Shown here: positions 1 through 8,538 of the stretch, in pieces
Position numbering within the stretch: position 1 is the first letter of the stretch
Layout: each line of letters opens with the position of its first letter
Source of the DNA: an uncultured bacterium
Lineage (GTDB): Bacteria; Verrucomicrobiota; Kiritimatiellia; CAIKKV01; CAITUY01
DNA: 61,528 bases
Assembly: GCA_903908715.1 (NCBI GenBank)
Contig: CAIVSY010000098.1
Span: forward strand, 1 to 61,528
Direction of reading: 5' to 3'
The notes under the pieces: generated by a model
Database searches by the model: none
What the model saw: only the letters and a program-made list of their open reading frames with translations
Told to the model about the DNA's origin: nothing
Translations under genes and position numbers: made by a program

Positions 1-572
1 AAGCAGCCGAGATTCTTCTGGATGATGAAGCTCGTGGCCACGGCGTCGGACAGCTCGCCGATCTTAAAGGTGTCGCCGGCGGCATCAATGGCCTGGGCGT
101 TGTCCTCAAGAATCCACAGCTTGTACTTGTCGGCGATCTTCTTGATGGCCGGCATGTCGGCGCACTGGCCGTACAGGTGCACCGGGATGATGCAGCGGGT
201 CTTGGCGGTAATGGCCGCCTCGATCTTCGCGGGGTCAATGCACTTGGTCTGGGGATCGCAATCCACCAGCACCGCCGTGGCCCCGGCAATCCAGATGGCT
301 TCCGCCGTGGCAAAGAACGTGTTGGCGTTGGTGATCACCTCATCGCCCTCGCCAATCCCCATGGCCATGAGCGTCAACCAGAGAGCATCCGTGCCGTTGC
401 CGCAGGGAATCGAGTACTTCGTGCCCGAGAACTCGGCAAATTCCTTCTCGAACTGCTTATTCATGGGGCCGTGAACGTATTCGCCGCTCTCCAGCACCTT
501 CTGGAGGTTCGCGTCGATTTCCGCCTTGATGTTGTGATACTGCTTGACGTGACCGTAGAATGGGACTTTCAT
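1..572 (-). CDS. DegT/DnrJ/EryC1/StrS aminotransferase, 3' part cut by window edge
   Basis: A PLP-dependent sugar aminotransferase of the DegT family, visible as its first 190 residues. The N-terminus starts MKVPFYGH and continues with the family-typical GNGTDALWLTL (near residue 58), DEVITNANTFFATAEA and PVHLYGQCADM. The segment LEDNAQAID supplies the Asp that contacts the PLP pyridine. The reading ends just after SFIIQKNLGC, whose Lys186 corresponds to the Schiff-base lysine (usually SF..KNLG). Family members transaminate keto-sugar nucleotides or keto-inositols; the substrate cannot be read from this fragment. It lies 75 bp downstream of the PIG-L gene on the same strand, so it is probably co-transcribed with the kinase and deacetylase. 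An AGGAAAGG stretch lies a little far upstream of the ATG. Confidence 0.9.
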   Translation of the reverse strand, partial: MKVPFYGHVKQYHNIKAEIDANLQKVLESGEYVHGPMNKQFEKEFAEFSGTKYSIPCGNGTDALWLTLMAMGIGEGDEVITNANTFFATAEAIWIAGATAVLVDCDPQTKCIDPAKIEAAITAKTRCIIPVHLYGQCADMPAIKKIADKYKLWILEDNAQAIDAAGDTFKIGELSDAVATSFIIQKNLGC

Positions 573-647
573 TGCTTCCAACCTTTCCTTTTACCTGTTA
601 TTTCCTGAACCGTTACAAACCGTCCGGGGCCACCCGCCTCCGGAAAT

Positions 648-1532
648 TCACCGTACCGCCATCCGGACCTTTTCCCACCACTCCCGCGCCGACTGCTGCC
701 TGGACAACGCGCCTCCGGGAATCGGGACCGCTCCCATCGTCCCCGTCTTCCATACCTTCACGCGGTACAGGGTGCAGAACTTGAAGTCCGGCGCCACCCC
801 GCCCTGCCCACCAACCAGCTCTCCGCCGCGGCGGACATTATCCTGCATCCAGGAAGGAAGCGTGACATGATAGGGATTTCGCTCCACTTCGCCAACATGA
901 AATGACGTGGCCGCCACAAGATCCGCCACGTCTTCCGCGCGGGATTCAACCATGAGGTTCGGGGTGTCCATCGCCGCCCAGAACTCCGTCTCGACCACCA
1001 CGCAGGAAAACGAGGCCGGCATGGCCGCCAGGGCCTCGATCACCAGGTGATGCACCCCTATGTGCGTGCCGTTCCAGTCTTCCGCGTGAGGAACAAACAC
1101 AACCTCCGGGCGGTGACGGGCCAGACAGCCCCGGACAACCTCCACGGCATTCCGCCAGTTTGCGGGGTCCGTGGTGCGGCCCTTGGGCGAAATCTTCTCA
1201 AGGCCGCCTTCCGCCGCACATTCCACCGCCCAGCCGAGAAACGCACAGGCATTACAGAGTTCCTGCCAGCGGCCCGCGCGCCGTTCCAACTTGCTGCCGA
1301 GCGTCACCGCGATGTCCGTCACGGCCAGTCCCGCCTCGCGAGCCAGACGCAGCGGCAGTGCGCCGAAAATACACTCGTCGTCCGGATGCGGGGCAAAGAT
1401 CAGCACGCCACCGGTCGATTGGCCCTCCACCCGCTTCGCGGTAGCGGGGATCCCGCCCAGCGGCAGGCGCTTGCCGCGGGCCAGCCACGCCTCACACTCA
1501 TGAATCCACTCCAGATAGGGATTCACACTCAT
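648..1532 (-). CDS. PIG-L/LmbE family deacetylase
   Basis: A 294-residue zinc-dependent N-deacetylase of the PIG-L (LmbE) family. The diagnostic motif PHPDDE occurs about residue 50 in GGVLIFAPHPDDECIFGA, and a later VPHAEDWNGTHIGVH segment supplies the second metal/catalytic histidine pair. Family members remove N-acetyl groups from GlcNAc-type sugars, GlcNAc-PI or related glycoconjugates. The frame stays open far upstream, but the ATG at 1532 is preferred because it overlaps the stop of the upstream kinase in an ATGA junction (1529-1532). The upstream part of the open frame is antisense-like and rejected. With the adjoining kinase and aminotransferase it suggests an amino-sugar salvage or catabolic operon. 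The exact substrate is unknown. Confidence 0.9.
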   Translation of the reverse strand: MSVNPYLEWIHECEAWLARGKRLPLGGIPATAKRVEGQSTGGVLIFAPHPDDECIFGALPLRLAREAGLAVTDIAVTLGSKLERRAGRWQELCNACAFLGWAVECAAEGGLEKISPKGRTTDPANWRNAVEVVRGCLARHRPEVVFVPHAEDWNGTHIGVHHLVIEALAAMPASFSCVVVETEFWAAMDTPNLMVESRAEDVADLVAATSFHVGEVERNPYHVTLPSWMQDNVRRGGELVGGQGGVAPDFKFCTLYRVKVWKTGTMGAVPIPGGALSRQQSAREWWEKVRMAVR

Positions 1533-2917
1533 GCCAGACCCCCTTTGCATTCGGGCAGACTGGCCGCCGTCACCGCCTGCCCGTGCCGCTTGTCGGTTTC
1601 GCCCGGCATCATGAGCCGGATGGATCCGGCGTGCTCCGGAGCCTCGGCCGCCAACACCCGGCGGGCGGCGTCGAGAAGGATCTCCCCGCCCGGACCGCTC
1701 GTGACGCGGCCCATGACCAGCAGGTTCCGCAACGGATAGAACTCGCGGTAGGTCAGGACCGCGTAGCCGAACCAGGTCCCGATCGTTTCGTAGATACGCC
1801 GCGCACGGGGATCGTCCGCCGCCATCAGTTTCTGGACGGCGACCAGTTTCTCCGGCAGCGGCATCTCCGGTGCCAGTTCGATGCCGGCGGCCGCAGCCAG
1901 GCGCGGCATGCATTGCTGGCAGAAATACTGCGCGCCGCAACCGCGGTCGCCGGACCATTCGTCCACAGGCGCGTCAAGCCGCGCATCCACCGGCGCGAAC
2001 GCCAGCTCGTTAAGCCAGGGTGTAAGCGACCCGTCGGGAGTCACGAAGCCAGCCGCCTCGCTCGTTCCCATTGCAATGCCGAGTACCGCGTTGTCCTTCA
2101 GTGCCGTGGCGCCGGCCAGCGCCGTCACCTCGCCGTCGTTCATCACCACCATCGGAACCCCGCCCCACTCCTTCTGGATCCGCAGGAAGAGATTACGCAC
2201 ATGCCGGTCGAAATCCTCCGGCGATACGCCGCGGAAGAGCGAAGCCACACGCACCTGGTTGTCCACATACACACCCGCGGCGCTGCCGCCAATGGCATCC
2301 ACGCGCGGAAGATGCTTCGCGGCACGCTTCAGGGAATCCACAATGCCCTGGTAATGATACTCCGGATCCTTCTCGAAATACGGCTGCCAGGCGATCTCCT
2401 CCGTGAACAGCACCTTGCCGTCCATCACCGCCGCCGCCTTGCGGTCGCTGCCGCCCAGGTCGAATCCAATCCGGCACCCGTTCCAATGACCGCCAATCCG
2501 CTTGGCCGGCAGACACGCTGCGGGAACCTCGCCGGCCGCCACGAAACGCACCTCTAAATCGCCACCGTACACCTTGCGCCCGATCAGTTCGTTGTCAAAC
2601 CGCCCCGTCGGCGACTCCAGGTAGTACCGGCGCAACGAGTCCGCCACCGCTTTCGGGCCGCTGAAGAAGATTTCCCGTCCGCCATATGCCCAGAGCATGA
2701 ACTTCACCAGCCGCTCCACATGACGGAAATTCCCCTCCGACCGCGGATCGAATTCCCCGAACAGAAACCCTTCTCGCCGCGAAACCGCTCCGCCAGGCTG
2801 TGCCAGCGCCAACGAGAAAGACACGCGACTTTCAGACGCCGCCGCCGCCCTTTGAAAATCTGCCCACTCCAATATAAGCGGGCGAAAACCACGATCCAAA
2901 TTCGGTTCAATTTTCAT
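1529..2917 (-). CDS. ROK/actin-fold sugar kinase-like protein
   Basis: A 462-residue protein whose residues about 148-440 form an actin-fold sugar kinase of the ROK type. The phosphate-1 motif is FDLGGSDRK (Asp153-Gly156), followed by DAIGGSAAGV, the VVMNDGEVTALAG catalytic-Asp region and LGIAMGTSEAAGF (phosphate 2). The first about 145 residues are an extra N-terminal domain I do not recognise; canonical ROK kinases are about 300 residues. The GxCGCxGC-type zinc motif of classic ROK kinases is replaced by GDRGCGAQYFCQQC, which may serve the same role. It is the first gene of a minus-strand operon (kinase, deacetylase, aminotransferase), and its regulator is divergent at 3039. Likely role: phosphorylation of a sugar or amino sugar, substrate unknown. 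Confidence 0.85.
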   Translation of the reverse strand: MKIEPNLDRGFRPLILEWADFQRAAAASESRVSFSLALAQPGGAVSRREGFLFGEFDPRSEGNFRHVERLVKFMLWAYGGREIFFSGPKAVADSLRRYYLESPTGRFDNELIGRKVYGGDLEVRFVAAGEVPAACLPAKRIGGHWNGCRIGFDLGGSDRKAAAVMDGKVLFTEEIAWQPYFEKDPEYHYQGIVDSLKRAAKHLPRVDAIGGSAAGVYVDNQVRVASLFRGVSPEDFDRHVRNLFLRIQKEWGGVPMVVMNDGEVTALAGATALKDNAVLGIAMGTSEAAGFVTPDGSLTPWLNELAFAPVDARLDAPVDEWSGDRGCGAQYFCQQCMPRLAAAAGIELAPEMPLPEKLVAVQKLMAADDPRARRIYETIGTWFGYAVLTYREFYPLRNLLVMGRVTSGPGGEILLDAARRVLAAEAPEHAGSIRLMMPGETDKRHGQAVTAASLPECKGGLA

Positions 2918-3038
2918 AAGTAGCCTCTCAAAACCGTATAATAAGGTGTACTCGATTAACTAACGCATATGATAATTAATTACGAAAATCAAGAAATGTT
3001 GTTTGTTTTTTTCTGACTTTTCTCCAGAATCAATTGAA
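2918..3038. promoter_or_regulatory. AT-rich divergent control region between kinase operon and ROK repressor
   Basis: This 121-bp interval separates the divergently transcribed kinase operon (start 2917) and the ROK regulator. It is strikingly AT-rich compared with the surrounding GC-rich DNA and holds a TATAAT hexamer on the + strand (2937-2942). AT-rich runs also occur around 2968-2985 (TGATAATTAATTA). ROK repressors commonly bind AT-rich inverted sites between themselves and the operon they control, so this is the likely operator/promoter region. I cannot assign exact operator arms. Confidence 0.45.
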
Positions 3039-4226
3039 ATGATTTCCGATAAAACAAAAACTCGAGACCGAAACCGGTATGCGATTCTTCGGGAAATCCA
3101 GAAGCAGGGCCCCCTGCGCCGCACGGAATTGAGCCGTCGTTGCGGCATACGGATTTCCAGCGTGGTCAGCGTGGTGGAGGAACTCGTTGAGAAGCGATTC
3201 CTGAAGTTGGCCGATCCGGAGCATCCCAGGGCCGCAGTGGCCTATGCCGGCAGGGAGTGGTTCGTGCTTGCCGCCAGTGTGGCTCCGCAGGAGATTACCT
3301 TCGGCCGGGTGGATGTTGCCGGACAGGTCGATCACTCCTTCTGCGTTGCCCTTTCCCCCGAAAGTTCGCCTGACGATCTGGTGAACACACTTTGTGATGG
3401 ACTGGGCTCCCTCCATGCCATGCAACCGGACCGGACGCTGGGGATCGGGATCGCCCTGACGGGGATTGTGACCCGTGCCGGCGGCATCTGGCATTCCGCC
3501 ATTCATTTTCCCGCAGTGCATGACATGCCGCTGATGGAGGCCGTCACCCGGCGGATGGGAATGCCGGTTCTTCTGGAGAATGATGCGCGTGCCAGTCTCT
3601 GGGCCGCCGTGTGGTTCGATCCGCGCCTGACCCATTGCCGCCATGCCATCTATCTGAGCTTGTGCGGGGGCGTGGGCTCCGCGCTAATGATTGACGGACG
3701 TCCCCATCCGGGCGCGCACCAGTGGGCCGGGGAACTCGGCCACATGCGGGCTGGCAGCGAGGGCCGCCCCTGCTCCTGCGGCAAAGCCAACTGCATTGAA
3801 ACGTATTGCTCCCTGCCCGCCCTGCGCACGGATATCCTCCGCGCGGAACCCGGCCTCTCACCCCTGCCCGATGCCGCCGCCGTGGCCGAGGCCATTCGGC
3901 GCAACCCCGTTGCCGCCAACATTGCCGAGCGGGCAATGGAACGGCTCGGCACTCTGTTGGGGACACTGGCGGCTTATGTGGACCCCGATGTAATCCTGCT
4001 GGGCAATCAGGATCCTCAGCTCTATGAAGCCCTTCTGCCCTCCCTGCGTCTCCACCTGCAACGCCAGTTCCAGGGACGTGGCGCCATGAACCTGCCCATC
4101 GAGATTGTTCCCGACGCCATTCATGCCCCTCTCTGCGGAATGACCGGCCTGGTCCTGAATGAAGTCTTCCAGGCGAGCCTTTCTTCTTTCAACGATCACG
4201 GCAGCCCCTTCACCCTCGCCCACTGA
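3039..4226 (+). CDS. ROK family transcriptional repressor (NagC/XylR type)
   Basis: A 395-residue ROK transcriptional regulator. The N-terminal about 70 residues contain a winged helix-turn-helix (AILREIQKQGPLRRTELSRR followed by SSVVSVVEELVEKRFL). The rest is the ROK sugar-binding domain with TLGIGIALTGIV, LENDARASLW and the zinc site GELGHM (His235) plus CSCGKANC (Cys245, Cys247, Cys252). This regulatory class senses a sugar or sugar phosphate. I chose the ATG at 3039; the frame could also start at a TTG at 3003. It is divergent from the kinase-deacetylase-aminotransferase operon and probably controls it, responding to its sugar substrate. Confidence 0.9.
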   Translation: MISDKTKTRDRNRYAILREIQKQGPLRRTELSRRCGIRISSVVSVVEELVEKRFLKLADPEHPRAAVAYAGREWFVLAASVAPQEITFGRVDVAGQVDHSFCVALSPESSPDDLVNTLCDGLGSLHAMQPDRTLGIGIALTGIVTRAGGIWHSAIHFPAVHDMPLMEAVTRRMGMPVLLENDARASLWAAVWFDPRLTHCRHAIYLSLCGGVGSALMIDGRPHPGAHQWAGELGHMRAGSEGRPCSCGKANCIETYCSLPALRTDILRAEPGLSPLPDAAAVAEAIRRNPVAANIAERAMERLGTLLGTLAAYVDPDVILLGNQDPQLYEALLPSLRLHLQRQFQGRGAMNLPIEIVPDAIHAPLCGMTGLVLNEVFQASLSSFNDHGSPFTLAH

Positions 4227-4339
4227 CCTGGCAGGTCAACCAATCTCCGCCCGCAATCCGGGAAAAGCCAAACGCGCGACACGATCCTCCGCTTTCCGGG
4301 CTCACGTTGCCCGCGGGCTGCCACCGCCAGCACGCGGCT

Positions 4340-5602
4340 TCAACGACTTCCAGCCTCTTCCCGGGCGATTTCGACCCATCGCGCAAGCCGCGCCGGCTCG
4401 TTGCTCAGGGTATGGACGTCCTTCATGATGATCTCGAGGCGGCACCCCCGGGCAAGGTCCAGGGTCTGCCGGATATCGGCGCGAATCGCGGCCTCATCAA
4501 AAACTTCCGTACTGATCAGGGAAGGATTGGGCTTGCGTGAGAATACGTAGTCTCGCCCGAACGCCTCCGCCATGAATCGCTGGTCAGCCCAGGGCGACAC
4601 GGAGACGCGCGCCAGATTAGGCAGTCGCTTGATGATGCTCCACCGGTTGTGAACCGGTTCACAGCATCCGTAATAGGTCTTCCCGAATCGCTTCGCGATG
4701 CTCAGGTGGTAAGGGAATATGAACTCCTCAAAGAGTTCCGGGCCGACGCCAACCGTTTCCTGGGACTCCAGCAGAACCCAGAGGTCCTGCTCCCGAACCG
4801 GCGAACCCGCCTGCCGCCGGGCAGCCTGCGGCAGATCTCTGGTGTACCCCATGGAGCCCGATCCATTGTAGTCGTTCTCGTTGTTAAGTGAGTAGAGGCC
4901 CTGCTCTTCAAGCCAGCGCGAAAACGCCAGGTTGTCGTCCCGCAGAAACGCCATGAGCCGGTGCAGGCCGGCCGGGTTGTCATACATGGCAAGCATGAGG
5001 CCTTCCAATCCAATCAGGTCAATGGCCTGGATCGTAAGGCCCATCGTCCAGTAGTGGCTGCCCCGGATCCGGACAGGAAGGATTCCGGCAAACACGTCTT
5101 CCAGGCTTTGTTTCTCGGACAGCGTTGCGTCGCGGTCGACAGAGAAGGTGCGTTGGCGCAGTTTGCCGAAATCCGCATCCAGGTCCTTGATGGGCGGGTC
5201 CCACGACCGCGAGCCCATATGGGTCTCGTCGCCGCCCTGGTGCACCACCGGCTCCACCCCGAAGTTGCTCGTCTTCACTTTCCATCCAACATTCACCACG
5301 GGCTCCACGACGTGATCATCGCGGAGGGTCTCGAACAAGAAGATCTCGTGCTTCAAGCACCATTCGATCCCGCAGGACCACGCGCCCGAACATTCCAGGA
5401 CTGGCGCGAACGGCCTGCGCTGATCCCGTATCCCGCCTTCCTCCGCCAGAATCATGACCCGGCCGTCCTTGCCGGAGTCCAGCGCCAACCAGGCCGCGCG
5501 CCGTTCTGCGTTGACCGGGTCAGCGGCAATGCGGGCCTTCCGCTCCGCCAATCGCCGGAGAACATCCCTGTCGTGTGTTGATATCCGTGTTGTTGCGTCC
5601 AT
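4340..5602 (-). CDS. uroporphyrinogen decarboxylase (UroD/MtaA)-like protein, CCEP subtype
   Basis: A 420-residue TIM-barrel protein of the UroD/MtaA superfamily (COG0407 type). Recognisable elements are the long N-terminal helical part, the VGVGPELFEEFIFPYHLSIA segment and the strand ending KTYYGCCEPV (Cys313, Cys314, Glu315). In methylcobalamin:CoM methyltransferases this strand carries an HxC zinc motif; here it is replaced by a vicinal Cys-Cys-Glu-Pro. True UroD (HemE) catalytic N-terminal arginines and the FAGAPFT-type segment are absent, so it is not haem biosynthetic. Related proteins are strongly expanded in Lentisphaerae/Kiritimatiellota and are assumed to be methyltransferases or demethylases; this function is unproven. 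It stands alone on the minus strand with 351 bp of gene-free DNA upstream. Confidence 0.8.
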   Translation of the reverse strand: MDATTRISTHDRDVLRRLAERKARIAADPVNAERRAAWLALDSGKDGRVMILAEEGGIRDQRRPFAPVLECSGAWSCGIEWCLKHEIFLFETLRDDHVVEPVVNVGWKVKTSNFGVEPVVHQGGDETHMGSRSWDPPIKDLDADFGKLRQRTFSVDRDATLSEKQSLEDVFAGILPVRIRGSHYWTMGLTIQAIDLIGLEGLMLAMYDNPAGLHRLMAFLRDDNLAFSRWLEEQGLYSLNNENDYNGSGSMGYTRDLPQAARRQAGSPVREQDLWVLLESQETVGVGPELFEEFIFPYHLSIAKRFGKTYYGCCEPVHNRWSIIKRLPNLARVSVSPWADQRFMAEAFGRDYVFSRKPNPSLISTEVFDEAAIRADIRQTLDLARGCRLEIIMKDVHTLSNEPARLARWVEIAREEAGSR

Positions 5603-5953
5603 TTATGTCTTCCCGCAGGCCAAAGAAAGGAGCCTCACCTTCCCCCTGCCAAAGCCTGCAATATCTCTCTGCAGTCCTCGTTTACCATTACGTCTTCTTT
5701 CAGAATAGCAACCTCGCGCGTGACCGGCAAGCGGAGCGAAATGCGCCCGGCCGGTGTCCCCGGAAGAAATCATAACGCCGGGTATCCGACAGGAGCCGGG
5801 GTTCGTCGTTGGAGCAAGAGCGAAATAAACCGCGACTGGAATACATCAATATTGTAAGACATCTGCCCATGCGCACTGTTCCCGCAGGAGAGGGATGAAG
5901 GATAAGAGCACTGTTTACAGACCGATCCCAGGAAATGAATAGACCGCACAATC
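5603..5953. other. gene-free interval
   Basis: About 350 bp between the divergent UroD-like gene and the glycosyltransferase-type gene. Short open frames exist on both strands, but none has a ribosome binding site or recognisable protein features. No repeat copy and no convincing promoter pair was found by eye. Confidence 0.5.
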
Positions 5954-7273
5954 ATGGAAACAGCGTCAGGAACAATGGCCAACTCCAGCTGGGCAGGAAT
6001 CTCCGGGCCTTCCACGGAGCTCAAAGGATTCAACAGCCACAATATTGACTGGTCCCGCGCGCTGGGAACCTGCCGGCACTTTATAGAGAACCATACCCGC
6101 GCACAGACGGCATTCCAGGCGCTGAAAGGATTTGCTCACATCCTCTTCATGCACCCCTCACTCCCGGCGAGAATCAATGGAGAATTCCTGTTTTTCAAGT
6201 CGATCGCCCGGCCCGACTTGGATTTCCTGTTCAGGGCCGCGGCGGATGCATGCCCATATGACAAGACGGTCGTTGACCACCACTACCAGCCTGCCTTGAA
6301 CCTGACCGGGCTGACGATGCTGGTCCGAAACTTGCCTGCACTGTTCGCCTTGAAGGCGGCTACGCGTCACAACTGGCCGGCAGCCCTTTACCTCTATGTC
6401 AACTACATCAGGTGCGTGCAGGTTCTGGCCATTGCGGCCGGGATGCCTGTCCAGAACCTGATCGTCTTCGGCGACATGCAGCAACTGGACAGCTGCCTGG
6501 TCCAGCACTTCAGGCAACGCGGGGCCCGTACGGCCACCCTGCAACACGGCCTGTACCTGGATACCTCGACAGACCGCCGCAATATCAATTATGTCAACTA
6601 CAGGAATATCGTCGCTGAATACTTCCTGGCGTGGGGAACTGCCACAAAGACTTTGGTCGAACGGCATACTTCCGCGAAAGTGGAGATTGTCGGCAAACCG
6701 ATCCTGCCGCTTCGCCCCGCCAACCCGGTCGGTCCGGATCCATTTTTTGCCGTCCTGTTCGATTCAACGGCATTCCAGCAGCAAAACCGGGAACTCCTCT
6801 CCATTGCTCTTGAAATCGAACAGCGCACAGGCGCCAGGGCTCGGTTCTGCCCGCATCCGGACAATGTCCTCTCCGACTATAACCTGGACCCCGGGTGCAT
6901 CCTGCCACGCGAAAAGATTCCGGACGCCCTTTTTGTGATCGGCCATTCAACGACGTACCTCATCGAGCTTCTGCGCTTGGGTATGCGAGTCTATCGCCTG
7001 CACAGCAAATTCCCGTGGCACCTGGCCAATGCGGATCTGATCTTTTCCAGCGCCGGGGAATTGGCCGCAAAACTCGACCGGCCCCAGGATTCAGCGGCTA
7101 TCGCCAATCCATTCATCGACTGCATCGGCACCGACTCACTCAGCCGATATGAGGACTTTTATCGATCCCTGGCGGCCGGCCCTGAAGCCCTGGAGGGTAA
7201 GGCCCGCGTGCGCATTGCGCGGCATTCGAGGCTGCCAGTTTCCGGGCAAATAAAAGAATCTGCTGCACCGTAG
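5954..7273 (+). CDS. putative surface-polysaccharide transferase (GT-B-like), family uncertain
   Basis: A 439-residue soluble protein that I do not recognise at family level. It has features of GT-B or CDP-glycerol-transferase-like capsule proteins: NLIVFGDMQQLDSCL, then ARTATLQHGLY (an HG-containing loop often found after a Rossmann strand), AEYFLAWGTATKTLVE, EIVGKPILP, and a C-terminal half with RFCPHPDN and IGHSTTYLIELLRLG. The last resembles the donor-binding E/D-containing region of polysaccharide transferases. No signal peptide is apparent. The start could also be the ATG at 5975. Its 3' end overlaps the convergent GT4 gene by 134 bp. It sits next to a glycosyltransferase, consistent with envelope polysaccharide synthesis. 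Confidence 0.6.
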   Translation: METASGTMANSSWAGISGPSTELKGFNSHNIDWSRALGTCRHFIENHTRAQTAFQALKGFAHILFMHPSLPARINGEFLFFKSIARPDLDFLFRAAADACPYDKTVVDHHYQPALNLTGLTMLVRNLPALFALKAATRHNWPAALYLYVNYIRCVQVLAIAAGMPVQNLIVFGDMQQLDSCLVQHFRQRGARTATLQHGLYLDTSTDRRNINYVNYRNIVAEYFLAWGTATKTLVERHTSAKVEIVGKPILPLRPANPVGPDPFFAVLFDSTAFQQQNRELLSIALEIEQRTGARARFCPHPDNVLSDYNLDPGCILPREKIPDALFVIGHSTTYLIELLRLGMRVYRLHSKFPWHLANADLIFSSAGELAAKLDRPQDSAAIANPFIDCIGTDSLSRYEDFYRSLAAGPEALEGKARVRIARHSRLPVSGQIKESAAP

Positions 7274-8423
7274 CACCCCACCCATGCCGCGCAAGCACTT
7301 CCCGGTATCCCGCTTCCCCCATTCGGCCAGCCTGCGGATCGCTGAGAACTGACTCGATCGCCGCAGCCAGCGCTTCAGCATCGTCGGGAGGCACGGCGAG
7401 CCCCGCCCCGATGGAGGCAACGAATGATCCCGCCTCCCGGAAAGACGAGGCGACAACCGGCCGACCGCACGCAAGATAGGTGTAGATCTTCAGGGGGGAC
7501 CCGCGCAATGAAGCCCCATAGCCCGGAGGCTGCTCCTCGGTTGTGGCGCAAGCGAGCCGGTTATATGGAGCCACACAGACCTCGGAGGCGCCGATGACAA
7601 CGGATGCTTCCGACTCCGGCAGCCAACCGTAGGATTTGCAGCGGGACTCCAGCCCGTACGCTCGAACCCCTTCTTCCACGCGGGACCGATCCGGCCCATC
7701 CCCCACGAGCAGCAAGACCACATCCAGGCCCTTCACCTTCAGCAAATGCAGGGCCTCAATCAGGGTGGGTAAACCCTGGTACCGTTGAAATGCCCCCGTG
7801 AAAGCAATGTAACGATGCACCCGTGATAATCCCAACATCTCCTGGCAATGCCCACGATCTCGCGGAAAGTACAATTGCGTGTCGACACCGTTGGGAATAA
7901 CCTCCACCTCCACAGGCAGACCCGGAAGTCGTTCCCGGATGGAATCCGATACGCTGCCGGAGACGGCCACAATGCCGCCGGCAAGTTTGCAACTTTGCTT
8001 TTCCATCCACTCTTCCAACCTGTTCCGTAGACGTCCGACCCCGGACATCCTGCGCTCGCTCCGAATATCGGAGTTCACCTCCAGCATCATGGGAACGCGG
8101 AATAGCCTCGCCAACAGAACCAGGGGCAGCACAAACGTGAAATAGCGCGAGAGGATGAGGTCCGGCCTGCTCCTCAGGAGCGCCACCGCCATGGCGGGGA
8201 GGCAGAACAATCCGAAGGAGAAGGCATGCATACCCGGACGTTTCACCTGGGGAATCCGGACAAGGCTGACAGCTTCGCCACTGCGCGCGGTCCAGCCGTT
8301 CGCAATAAGACGCACCTGGCAGCCTCTGGCCGCCAGTGCGCGGACCACACCTCGAACATGACTGGCCTCACCGCTCATGCGGGCACTGCTGCAGTCAAAA
8401 TCCGCAATGTAGAAAATTCGCAT
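7140..8423 (-). CDS. glycosyltransferase family 4 protein
   Basis: A 427-residue GT4 retaining glycosyltransferase with a GT-B fold. The N-terminus MRIFYIADFDCSS plus SGEASHVRGVVRALAARG is the acceptor-side start. VIPNGVDTQLYFP precedes the C-terminal Rossmann half, which holds LLLVGDGPDRSRVE, the SYGWLPESE loop and the donor-binding segment SPLKIYTYLACGRPVVAS. The ATG at 8423 is preferred over an upstream in-frame start because the GT4 fold begins exactly there. The last about 35 residues, after LLFARKLAA, look non-homologous and are read from DNA that is also the 3' end of the convergent gene. Likely role: a sugar transfer in envelope polysaccharide or glycolipid synthesis. Confidence 0.88.
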   Translation of the reverse strand: MRIFYIADFDCSSARMSGEASHVRGVVRALAARGCQVRLIANGWTARSGEAVSLVRIPQVKRPGMHAFSFGLFCLPAMAVALLRSRPDLILSRYFTFVLPLVLLARLFRVPMMLEVNSDIRSERRMSGVGRLRNRLEEWMEKQSCKLAGGIVAVSGSVSDSIRERLPGLPVEVEVIPNGVDTQLYFPRDRGHCQEMLGLSRVHRYIAFTGAFQRYQGLPTLIEALHLLKVKGLDVVLLLVGDGPDRSRVEEGVRAYGLESRCKSYGWLPESEASVVIGASEVCVAPYNRLACATTEEQPPGYGASLRGSPLKIYTYLACGRPVVASSFREAGSFVASIGAGLAVPPDDAEALAAAIESVLSDPQAGRMGEAGYREVLARHGWGATVQQILLFARKLAASNAAQCARGPYPPGLQGRPPGIDKSPHIG

Positions 8424-8538
8424 AACCTTTGCCTCAAACCGAAACCGGTCCACCAGCCGCCCACACCCTTCGCTGTACACAACCCCCAGCTTAGTATATG
8501 AATACTCCCGGTAAAGCAACTGACGAAAGGAGCCCCGC

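Noticed and set aside
4340-5602. Naming the UroD-like genes hemE
   Set aside because: The N-terminal substrate-binding motifs of uroporphyrinogen decarboxylase are absent and the metal-site strands resemble methyltransferases.
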